Origin: Fusobacterium sp. | GTDB lineage: Bacteria > Fusobacteriota > Fusobacteriia > Fusobacteriales > Fusobacteriaceae | Assembly (NCBI GenBank): GCA_019410665.1 | Contig: DXSD01000111.1 | Location: 1 to 5,693 of the forward strand | DNA length: 5,693 nt | Reading direction: 5' to 3' | Shown: positions 1 to 5,266 of the stretch, piece by piece | Numbering within the stretch: the first letter of the stretch is position 1 | Layout of the letters: the number at the start of each line of letters is the position of its first letter | Notes under the pieces: model-generated | Told to the model about the DNA's origin: nothing | Seen by the model: the letters and a program-made list of their open reading frames with translations, nothing else | Databases searched by the model: none | Position numbers and translations under genes: made by a program

Positions 1-202
1 AGTAAGCATTTGTCCCAGCAAAAAATCTTGGATATGATATTTTTATTATAATTTTCTTAGCACTAGAAAAGCTAAGATAATTACAATAATTATACCCAAA
101 AGGACTTATTAATCCTTCTATTTCTCTTTTCATTGTTTCTAGTTCTTGAATAGTTAAATTAATATGATCTTTGATTTTTAATCCTATTTCTATTGTATCC
201 AT
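1..202 (-). CDS. N-terminus of a phage/plasmid replication initiator, gene II/X-like (partial)
   Basis: The first 67 codons of a gene that runs off the left edge. It starts at an ATG at 202 preceded by AGGAGG about 8 bases upstream. The protein begins MDTIEIGLKIKDHINLTIQE, has a charged helical stretch, and then the segment IKISYPRFFAGTNAY. An N-terminal 'DTI-x-I' strand followed by a 'YPRFF..xNxY' block is the pattern I associate with the N-terminal domain of gene II/X (CRI) replication proteins of filamentous phages and related plasmids. These nick one strand at the origin to start rolling-circle replication. The catalytic tyrosine region would lie outside the window, so it cannot be checked. 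The 50 bases upstream lead into a two-tier palindrome (254-315), which fits a Rep gene next to its origin. The family call rests on motif memory from a fragment; an unrelated phage protein is possible. Confidence 0.55.
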   Translation of the reverse strand, partial: MDTIEIGLKIKDHINLTIQELETMKREIEGLISPFGYNYCNYLSFSSAKKIIIKISYPRFFAGTNAY

Positions 203-253
203 TATAATTCCTCCTAAAAAATTAAATAATTAATAAAATAAAGTATTAATTTC

Positions 254-315
254 AGTGAGCATTGAATTCGTATAAAACCTCATAATTGGTTTTATACTCA
301 TTTTTTATGCTCACT
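254..315. repeat. Two-tier palindrome with tandem 11-bp repeats; candidate replication origin or Rep-binding region
   Basis: The outer arms AGTGAGCAT (254-262) and ATGCTCACT (307-315) pair over 9 bp. Inside them GTATAAAACC (270-279) and GGTTTTATAC (288-297) pair over 10 bp around an 8-base loop, leaving asymmetric internal loops of 7 and 9 bases. The right half also contains two direct copies with one mismatch, TTTTATACTCA (290-300) and TTTTATGCTCA (303-313), at a 13-bp step. The structure ends about 50 bases upstream of the putative rep start. Neither strand has a T-run directly after the outer stem, so it does not look like a terminator. Mixed inverted and tandem repeats beside a rolling-circle-type rep gene fit an origin or a Rep/repressor binding site; this role is inferred. 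A structured rep leader or operator is the alternative. Confidence 0.6.
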
Positions 316-333
316 TTAGCAAAAAAATAAAAA

Positions 334-377
334 AAATACCTAAAATTATGAAAATATCCATAGTTTTTTAGGTATTT
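334..377 (-). terminator. Strong Rho-independent terminator after the AbrB-like gene
   Basis: Arms AAATACCTAAAA (334-345) and TTTTAGGTATTT (366-377) form a perfect 12-bp stem, and TATG/CATA (347-350, 359-362) can extend it inside the loop. Read on the minus strand, the stem is followed by a long T-rich tract (333 down to 321). This ends transcription coming from the gene at 455-622 and insulates the rep region. Confidence 0.85.
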
Positions 378-420
378 AAAAAAATTAGAGTTTTTTATAT
401 AAATTATGAAAAATTTAATA

Positions 421-439
421 CCCCCAAATGTATAGGGGG
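421..439. repeat. Small GC-only hairpin (CCCCC/GGGGG)
   Basis: CCCCC (421-425) and GGGGG (435-439) flank the 9-base loop AAATGTATA. A stem of five consecutive G:C pairs stands out in sequence this AT-rich. It lies 15 bases past the stop of the AbrB-like gene and 43 bases before that gene's terminator stem. No T-run follows directly on either strand, so terminator function is unlikely. It could protect an RNA 3' end or be a structural element of the putative origin region; its role is unknown. Confidence 0.5.
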
Positions 440-454
440 ATAAAAATAGAAAAG

Positions 455-622
455 TTATTTTTTAGTTATAGTAATAGTCTTTGTTTTTTCATCATAATTG
501 ACTAAAACTTTTCTATTAGCGGGTGTAATACCCATATCAGTTAACATTTTTTTAGATAGACTTATTCCATATTGCTCAGCTACTCCTTTACTAGAACTTC
601 TATAAGTTAAGTTTTTTTCCAT
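455..622 (-). CDS. Small AbrB/MazE-like (SpoVT-AbrB fold) DNA-binding protein or orphan antitoxin
   Basis: A 55-aa protein starting MEKNLTYRSSSKG. The ORF stays open to an ATG at 661, but the ATG at 622 has AAAGGAGG at ideal spacing, while translating from 661 would read through that ribosome binding site, so 622 is preferred. The core GISLSKKMLTDMGI (20-33) followed by KVLVNYDEKTKTITITKK (38-55) is the swapped-hairpin layout of AbrB/MazE proteins: a strand, the 'Lskkml..lGi' helix, then two strands around a charged turn. Such proteins dimerise to bind DNA, either as transition-state-type regulators or as antitoxins that repress their own promoter. No toxin gene adjoins it: the next gene downstream is the putative rep and the next upstream is a terminated lipoprotein gene. 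It is therefore an orphan, perhaps controlling its own promoter or the rep region. The fold is fairly sure; the role is open. Confidence 0.75.
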   Translation of the reverse strand: MEKNLTYRSSSKGVAEQYGISLSKKMLTDMGITPANRKVLVNYDEKTKTITITKK

Positions 623-662
623 AATAAATAGACCTCCTTTCTTTATGATATACACGTACATT

Positions 663-689
663 GTTATAGTTATTTAATAAAAGTATCAA
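663..689 (-). promoter_or_regulatory. Possible promoter of the AbrB-like gene
   Basis: On the minus strand TTGATA (689-684) is followed, after a short 15-bp spacer, by TATAAC (668-663). Each hexamer matches the sigma-70 consensus at 5 of 6 positions. The gene needs its own promoter because a strong terminator stands upstream. The short spacer and AT-rich background keep confidence low. Confidence 0.4.
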
Positions 690-696
690 TATAATA

Positions 697-722
697 TACA
701 TATATATTGTTGTACATATATA
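697..722. repeat. Direct repeat TACATATATA upstream of the AbrB-like gene; possible operator
   Basis: Two exact 10-bp copies, 697-706 and 713-722, are spaced 16 bp start to start. They sit just upstream of the proposed -35 box of the AbrB-like gene. AbrB/MazE proteins often bind AT-rich repeats near their own promoters, so an autoregulatory site is plausible. An AT-dinucleotide run arising by chance is a real alternative. Confidence 0.35.
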
Positions 723-725
723 AAA

Positions 726-755
726 AAAGAAGTTACTATTTAAAGTAACTTCTTT
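726..755 (-). terminator. Strong Rho-independent terminator after the repeat lipoprotein gene
   Basis: AAAGAAGTTACT (726-737) and AGTAACTTCTTT (744-755) form a perfect 12-bp stem with a 6-base loop. On the minus strand it is followed directly by a T-run. It lies 10 bases past the stop codon at 765. Confidence 0.92.
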
Positions 756-764
756 AAAGACTTA

Positions 765-2972
765 TTAAGCTCCCCAAATTTGACTTGCCTTTTCATGACA
801 CTTTTCTATTCTAATTTGTAACTCTTGTAATTTTTTCTTTTCTTCTGATGTTAGATTTTTATTTAAAGAATAAATAGATATATTACTTCCCATCCCTTCA
901 TTTAAACTTATGCTAATAGAATATCCCATTTCTTCATCTTTAGTTTTAATATACTCTTCTACTTCTTTTTCTATATTTTTAACAAAATTTTCTAATTCAA
1001 TAAAATTAATATCTTTATCTTCATATATAGCTTCAAATGGTCCATCAGAATATGATTTTACTCTTCCACTAGGATAATACTCTACTCTTGGAGTATTCCA
1101 TTTTTCTTGTTCTTCTATTTCATCAGCTATGTCATTAATATCTTTCCCATCCATATAAATGATAGTTTCAATTAAATTACCATTATCATCATATTTTTTC
1201 CATTCTCCTTCTCTTACTCCATTTTTATATTCTCCTTTTAATTTAAGATAACTTCTATAATTTTTAAGCCCATATTCTTCATAATTCCAAATAAGATTGT
1301 TATTTTGGTCTAAATAGTATTTTTTCTCTATATAGTAACTATAAGAATCAACATATTTATACTCTTGTACATATTTATATTCGTTTTCAATTACTTGAAC
1401 CTCTTTTATGAGCTTATTATTTTTATATTCCTTTATTGCCTTTAATTCTCCATCTTTATATATCTCTTCTTTTTCTAAGTTCCCTTTAGTATTATAATAC
1501 TTCCAAGTTCTATCTTTATAAGCTACATCAAATTTAGGTGGATATGTTTTATATGTACTTTCTTGTTTCTTTTTTCCATTTTCATAGTACTCTGTAACTT
1601 CTCCATCATATATTCTCTTTCCAGCTACAAGTAGACTAGGATATGATTTTTTCATTTTTCCATTTTTATAATATTCTTTAACATTTGCATAATGATATAT
1701 ATTACTTGAACTATATTTTACAAGCTCTTTAATTGCTCCATTCTCATAATACTCTTTAGAATTATCTATTAAATTACCATAGTAATATTTTTTCGTACTT
1801 TTTAAGTTACCATTTAAATACCACTCTTTACTTTCTCCATGTTTTCCAAAGTCTTTCCATACTTCTTTTTTGATTACTTTATCATTTTCATATTCAGTAA
1901 TAACTTTTAAACCTGTAATTATATTTGTATAAACATCTTTTAGAGTTTTAATTTTAAATAATTTTGATATATCCATTACATAGATAATCATATCTTCTTT
2001 ATCTAAATACCTTCCTTGTATTTTATAACTACCATCTACTTCATCTAACATCCCAGTATCCAAATCAATAGTCCCTTTTACATTTCCTTCACTATCAAAA
2101 GATCTAATTATATTATCTTTTTCATATTCTATTATTTTATTTCCATCTTTAAAAAATTTAAAAGTTGATTTTGCTTTACCATTTACTTCTTTTCTTTCAA
2201 AATCTAATGTATTTTCTCCTAATAAATTATAAACTTTTACTTTTATTGGAAGTTCTCCCTTAAAATACTCTGCTTCTATATATTTTTCACCTAAATAATT
2301 ATATATAATCTGTTTTATAATATTATTATTCTGGCTTTCCTCTATTTTTAAAGCAATTGTATTTCCATTATCATCTTCATCTAAAAAAATATATTTTTGT
2401 TTCCCTTCTATATAACCATTAATAATAGGGTTATATTTTAAAAATTCTAATGCTAGTTCTTCTTGCTCCTTTGTTATTGTTACTAATTTATTATTATAAT
2501 AGTATTCTAAATAATCTGTTAATTGAAAACTACCATTTTTATCTTTAAATATTTTCCATTTTATCTTTACATTTTCATAATCACTAACTAAGTAATTATC
2601 TATTATATAAGTATGTAATTGAGGTATTCTTAATGATTTTACTAACTTAATCTCGTTTTTAAATTTTTCATTAAATCCATCAGTTTTATTTATACCACCA
2701 GCTTTTAATATTCTAGCTAATCTAATACTTTCTAAATTTTCTTTTGTTCCTCCTTTAAGAGCTCCTTTACCATATAGTTCAACTATTAAGGAATCAACAA
2801 TTAATCTATCTTTTATAGTAATTATATTTGGACTTTTACTAGTTACTCTATTTATTAATAATAAAGCTTGTTTTTCTCCTTCTGTTAAAGTTTTTATATC
2901 TTTTTCTGTTATTTCTTTATCTCCACATCCTATTAAAATTATCATCAATATTAATATAACTAATTTTTTCAT
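765..2972 (-). CDS. Large lipoprotein with YwqK/MORN_2-type repeats
   Basis: A 735-aa secreted lipoprotein. The start at 2972 is chosen because MKKLVILILMIILIGC is a classical lipoprotein signal (lipobox LIGC, lipidated Cys16) and AGGAGA lies just upstream; an in-frame ATG at 2987 would put five extra residues before the signal. Residues 17-155 show no repeat and look largely helical. From about 220 degenerate strand-turn repeats appear. Clear copies of the '(K/E)-E-Y-Y-x-N-G-x-x-K' unit lie near 382-400, 406-420, 432-444, 460-474, 490-521, 580-610 (with GVREGEWKKYDDNG) and 630-641. This is the MORN_2/YwqK pattern; in Bacillus YwqK is named as an antitoxin, but most such lipoproteins have no known function. 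Residues 650-735 are non-repetitive, with charged, probably coiled helices. It is likely anchored in the cell envelope. It follows the 119-aa lipoprotein gene, separated by a hairpin. Lipoprotein and repeat calls are firm; function is unknown. Confidence 0.9.
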   Translation of the reverse strand: MKKLVILILMIILIGCGDKEITEKDIKTLTEGEKQALLLINRVTSKSPNIITIKDRLIVDSLIVELYGKGALKGGTKENLESIRLARILKAGGINKTDGFNEKFKNEIKLVKSLRIPQLHTYIIDNYLVSDYENVKIKWKIFKDKNGSFQLTDYLEYYYNNKLVTITKEQEELALEFLKYNPIINGYIEGKQKYIFLDEDDNGNTIALKIEESQNNNIIKQIIYNYLGEKYIEAEYFKGELPIKVKVYNLLGENTLDFERKEVNGKAKSTFKFFKDGNKIIEYEKDNIIRSFDSEGNVKGTIDLDTGMLDEVDGSYKIQGRYLDKEDMIIYVMDISKLFKIKTLKDVYTNIITGLKVITEYENDKVIKKEVWKDFGKHGESKEWYLNGNLKSTKKYYYGNLIDNSKEYYENGAIKELVKYSSSNIYHYANVKEYYKNGKMKKSYPSLLVAGKRIYDGEVTEYYENGKKKQESTYKTYPPKFDVAYKDRTWKYYNTKGNLEKEEIYKDGELKAIKEYKNNKLIKEVQVIENEYKYVQEYKYVDSYSYYIEKKYYLDQNNNLIWNYEEYGLKNYRSYLKLKGEYKNGVREGEWKKYDDNGNLIETIIYMDGKDINDIADEIEEQEKWNTPRVEYYPSGRVKSYSDGPFEAIYEDKDINFIELENFVKNIEKEVEEYIKTKDEEMGYSISISLNEGMGSNISIYSLNKNLTSEEKKKLQELQIRIEKCHEKASQIWGA

Positions 2973-2997
2973 ATACTCTCCTATCATTTTATAAAAA

Positions 2998-3019
2998 GAG
3001 ATTGGTTTTTACCAATCCC
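2998..3019 (-). terminator. Short terminator-like hairpin between the two lipoprotein genes
   Basis: GATTGGT (3000-3006) pairs with ACCAATC (3011-3017) over 7 bp with a 4-base loop, and a further G:C pair (2998/3019) sits beyond one mismatch. On the minus strand CTCTTTTTAT follows. The stem abuts the stop codon of the 119-aa gene (3019-3021) and lies only about 25 bases before the next start. The stem is shorter than the other terminators here, so partial read-through into the 735-aa gene is likely; that gene has almost no room for its own promoter. Confidence 0.6.
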
Positions 3020-3378
3020 TATTCATACATTTTTTCTAATAATTCTCTATATACATATACGTCATGAGGAACGTCATCTACTTCTATTGCATTAAAAGTA
3101 AAACTTCCATCTGATTCAACTAAATATTGCAAAATAACTTCAACTTCTAAATCTCCATATAGGATTTTTCCACTAACATTAACATATGTATTTCCATCTG
3201 TTCCTGTTATTTTCTCCCATGTTGGATCCTCAAAAAATCCTTCTACAGCTTCTCCTAAAGTTTTATTTTCATATCCATATAAAATTCCATTTTTTACTAA
3301 TTTTACTTCTTTAGATTCCATGCAAGCTAAAAATAAAGTACTTAATAAAATAGCCACTATTATTTTTTTCATATTCAT
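3019..3378 (-). CDS. Small lipoprotein of unknown function
   Basis: A 119-aa protein. Start at 3378 has AGGAGG 8 bases upstream; a second ATG two codons later would be too far from it. The signal peptide KKIIVAILLSTLFLAC gives a lipobox ending at Cys19, so the mature protein is a 101-residue lipidated domain. It contains LVKNGILYGYENKTLGEA (27-44), then 'FFEDPTWEKI', 'G-x-TYVNVSGKI' and 'V-x-LQYLVESDGSFTFNAIEVDDV'. I recall the layout 'Y..kTlGeA...FF.dPtW......g...v.f.G......v.v..qF.v..dgsF' as a compact domain in many bacterial lipoproteins and zinc-ribbon proteins, but I know no name or function for it. It sits 21 bases after the membrane protein gene and is probably co-transcribed with it, and may be an envelope partner of the 735-aa lipoprotein (inference). 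Confidence 0.88.
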   Translation of the reverse strand: MNMKKIIVAILLSTLFLACMESKEVKLVKNGILYGYENKTLGEAVEGFFEDPTWEKITGTDGNTYVNVSGKILYGDLEVEVILQYLVESDGSFTFNAIEVDDVPHDVYVYRELLEKMYE

Positions 3379-3399
3379 ATGATAATCCTCCTCTTACAT

Positions 3400-3972
3400 T
3401 TAATTATTTTCCTTTGTATCTTTAATTTTTATATTCTCATCTGTAAAAACTCTTAATCCAACTCTTCCTATTCCGTTATCTAGTAAGCATTCTAAGTGTC
3501 CACTATTTTTACGTCCTCTATATGTTCCTAATTCATCTACAAAAATATTAAATACAGGAATAAATGCTAAAACCTTATTAAACGTTGAATTTTCTAAAAG
3601 TTTTGGTAAACGTTTTTCTATATTACGAGTTGCATTTTGAAATTGTTTATCTGTTATATCTATTGTTGCTATTCCATCCTTACATTTTTTATAATTTTCT
3701 AATAAATTAACTACTTCTTTTAATTCACTAAATATCTCTTCATCTTCACCATGTGGTTTAATTATTTTATAAGCAGAAAAGGCAATTCCTATTCCTCCAA
3801 ATACCTTATATATCATTCCATCTGAGCTTTGAACTGCTAAAACTAATACTGCTATAGCAATTGAACGAGCTATAATATTTCCTAATGTTCCTAATTTTTG
3901 ATTTTGATATGTTGTTGTTAATTTCTCATATAGTTCTTCTTTAGAATATTTACATAAATCATTGATTATCAT
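3400..3972 (-). CDS. Membrane protein of unknown function
   Basis: A 190-aa protein with AAGGAG upstream of an ATG at 3972. The N-terminal 28 residues are polar and helical. Two hydrophobic segments follow, about 31-48 (IIARSIAIAVLVLAV) and 53-71 (MIYKVFGGIGIAFSAYKII), forming a tight hairpin, then a charged linker (72-130) with ENYKKCKDGIATIDITDKQ. A third hydrophobic stretch at 132-147 (KVLAFIPVFNIFVDEL) is followed by a basic YRGRKNSG segment and a polar C-terminus rich in Lys, Asp and Glu. I do not recognise a family. It lies 25 bases after the RHH/WYL-like gene and 21 before the small lipoprotein gene, so it is probably the middle gene of one transcript. It has no signal peptide, so the first helices probably anchor it in the inner membrane. 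Which side the soluble parts face cannot be read from the sequence. Confidence 0.8.
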   Translation of the reverse strand: MIINDLCKYSKEELYEKLTTTYQNQKLGTLGNIIARSIAIAVLVLAVQSSDGMIYKVFGGIGIAFSAYKIIKPHGEDEEIFSELKEVVNLLENYKKCKDGIATIDITDKQFQNATRNIEKRLPKLLENSTFNKVLAFIPVFNIFVDELGTYRGRKNSGHLECLLDNGIGRVGLRVFTDENIKIKDTKENN

Positions 3973-3997
3973 TTTAAATCTCTCCTTTTATCTTTTT

Positions 3998-4501
3998 TTA
4001 AGAAATAACCCTTAATTGCCCTACATAATACTCTCTTTCATTTACTTCTAGTTTTAAATAACCAGTTTCTTTACACCTAAATATTTTTTCTATCCTCCCT
4101 TCTACTATTCCACTAGGAGTATCTATCTTCAATACTCGATATTCCTTATTAGCTGAGCTCAAAAATATTATCTTTTCTCTGAATAGATTCATCTCTCTTA
4201 AAAATGGTACTAAAACTGCATAAGATGAAAAAATCTCTCTTATTACTTCAGACTCATTGGTATTTTTTAATTCACTTAATAGCTCTGAATAATATCTTTG
4301 ATTTGCTTTACTTAAATTAAATTGTAAATACTCTTTCTCCTCAAATATCATCTCCTCTTGGTATCTTGATCTAAACTTTAAGGAGAATTTAAAGAGAATC
4401 TCATTACACAACTTTTCCTTTGTTATTCCAAAAAATCCACAGTCTTTTTCTATAACATCAATTATTAATCTAGGTACTAAAACTCTCATTTTCTTCTTCA
4501 A
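3998..4501 (-). CDS. Putative regulator: two ribbon-helix-helix-like units plus a WYL-like C-terminal domain
   Basis: A 167-aa protein read from a TTG at 4501, which has AAGGAG at good spacing; the next start, an ATG four codons in, lies too far from it. Residues 5-43 (MRVLVPRLIIDVIEKD...ITKEKLCNEILFKF) and 59-96 (LQFNLSKANQRYYSELLSEL...SEVIREIFSSYA) each look like a strand followed by two helices, the layout of ribbon-helix-helix DNA-binding proteins. The C-terminus, 118-167 (EYRVLKIDTPSGIVEGRIEK, then ETGYLKLEVNEREYYVGQLR), is beta-rich and resembles a short WYL-type domain. RHH-WYL proteins are known as accessory regulators of type VI-D CRISPR (WYL1), and WYL proteins regulate other defence or DNA-damage genes by sensing nucleic acids or ligands. 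No cas gene is visible here. It is first in its transcription unit, just after a promoter-like site, so it may control the membrane/lipoprotein genes behind it. Domain calls are by pattern only; the gene itself is sure. Confidence 0.7.
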   Translation of the reverse strand: MKKKMRVLVPRLIIDVIEKDCGFFGITKEKLCNEILFKFSLKFRSRYQEEMIFEEKEYLQFNLSKANQRYYSELLSELKNTNESEVIREIFSSYAVLVPFLREMNLFREKIIFLSSANKEYRVLKIDTPSGIVEGRIEKIFRCKETGYLKLEVNEREYYVGQLRVIS

Positions 4502-4537
4502 TTTCTCTTCTCCTTAAACTTCCAATATACTATTTCT

Positions 4538-4566
4538 ATTATATAATCTAATTCAAACCTTTTAAA
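4538..4566 (-). promoter_or_regulatory. Promoter-like site for the RHH/WYL-membrane-lipoprotein unit
   Basis: On the minus strand TTTAAA (4566-4561) and a consensus TATAAT (4543-4538) are separated by exactly 17 bp. This leaves a 36-base leader before the TTG start at 4501, including its ribosome binding site. The -35 box matches only 4 of 6 positions in an AT-rich gap, so confidence is moderate. Confidence 0.5.
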
Positions 4567-4680
4567 TACATACGTTTTTCTATTTTATCTTTCTTTTTAT
4601 AGAAAGCTTTTTCTTGTTTTAAGTTCCTATTTTTATAAAAAAATATTTATTTTATATAGGTTCTAATGAGTTATTTGTAT

Positions 4681-5202
4681 CTAAATTAGTCCTTCTTCTC
4701 TAAAACTAAAATACTCATCATCCCCTATTATCACATGGTCTAGTACCATTACATTTATCTTTTCTAATAGTTCTTGAAGTGCTTCTGTCAGTTGTATATC
4801 TTGTTTGCTTGGTCTAAGATTTCCACTTGGATGATTATGTGCTAATATTACTCCTGCCGAGTTATATCTCAATACTTCCTCTAGTACTACTCTTGGATAT
4901 ACTGCTGATTTATCTATAGTTCCATAGAATAGTGTCTTTTCAGCTATAAGTTTATTAGCATTATTTAGAAATAGTATTTTAAATTCCTCATTATATCTTG
5001 GAGAGAGATTTATCTTTAAAAACTCAAGAAGGTTCTCTTTATTCTTTATAGTAGTTAAATCTCTTCTTTTTATTCCCTCTTTACTTATGTAGTGTATAAG
5101 TTCTTTTAATTCCTCTATCTCTTGTGTTCCTTCGTAACTTCTCATTTTATATATGACTTCCTCTTTATCTTTACATTTTAAAAACTTTAATATCTTTTTC
5201 AT
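4681..5202 (-). CDS. radC: Compact RadC-family protein (JAB/MPN metal-binding domain)
   Basis: A 173-aa protein with GGAGG six bases before the ATG at 5202. The RadC signature is clear: Glu72/73 in NEEFKILFLN, LFYGTIDKSAVYPR (91-104), AGVILAHNHPSGNLRPSKQD (116-135) and VLDHVIIGDDEYFSFREEGL (153-172). His122, His124 and Asp135 form the JAMM H-x-H-P-S-G-x(n)-D zinc site and are intact. Chromosomal RadC proteins are usually about 220-230 residues with an N-terminal helix-hairpin-helix region; here only about 60 charged, helical residues precede the JAB domain. RadC was named for DNA repair, but its role is disputed, and short versions are common on prophages, plasmids and islands. It follows a terminator-like hairpin, so it may have its own promoter or depend on read-through. 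The family is secure; the substrate is unknown. Confidence 0.95.
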   Translation of the reverse strand: MKKILKFLKCKDKEEVIYKMRSYEGTQEIEELKELIHYISKEGIKRRDLTTIKNKENLLEFLKINLSPRYNEEFKILFLNNANKLIAEKTLFYGTIDKSAVYPRVVLEEVLRYNSAGVILAHNHPSGNLRPSKQDIQLTEALQELLEKINVMVLDHVIIGDDEYFSFREEGLI

Positions 5203-5222
5203 AAGTTTCCTCCAAATAAAGT

Positions 5223-5250
5223 AAAAGGACTCCTATTAAGAAGTCCTTTT
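5223..5250 (-). terminator. Terminator-like hairpin between the 26-aa peptide gene and radC
   Basis: AAAAGGACT (5223-5231) and AGTCCTTTT (5242-5250) make a 9-bp stem with a 10-base loop. On the minus strand the stem ends in TTTT and continues TTTTACTTTATTT. It lies 16 bases past the stop of the peptide gene and about 20 bases before the radC start, so it probably attenuates rather than fully blocks radC expression unless radC has its own promoter. Confidence 0.75.
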
Positions 5251-5266
5251 CACTATCATTTTACTC

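Noticed and set aside
227..255. Promoter for the rep-like gene using CTGAAA at 255-250 as -35
   Set aside because: The matching -10 at 17 bp (TAATTA) is poor and several AT-rich alternatives are equally good, so no position can be supported.
623..661. N-terminal extension of the AbrB-like protein from an ATG at 661
   Set aside because: The extension would translate through the AAAGGAGG ribosome binding site that clearly serves the ATG at 622, and the extra residues add nothing family-like.
680..722. A dif/Xer recombination site, as filamentous phages often integrate there
   Set aside because: The AT-rich stretch has no convincing pair of XerC and XerD 11-bp arms around a 6-bp centre.
2973..2987. 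Upstream ATG for the large lipoprotein
   Set aside because: Adds residues in front of a classical lipoprotein signal peptide and has no good ribosome binding site; the ATG at 2972 has AGGAGA.
2988..3015. TTGGTA-16-TATAAA promoter overlapping the hairpin before the large lipoprotein gene
   Set aside because: It would start transcription at the ribosome binding site itself, and the -35 lies within the terminator stem; more likely chance in AT-rich sequence.
4589..4606. CTTTCT/AGAAAG 6-bp hairpin downstream of radC
   Set aside because: Short AT-rich stem without a following T-run; within chance for this composition.
4626..4660. CCTAT/ATAGG imperfect hairpin as a radC terminator
   Set aside because: Only five outer pairs before mismatches and no clean T-run on the minus strand; too weak to call.
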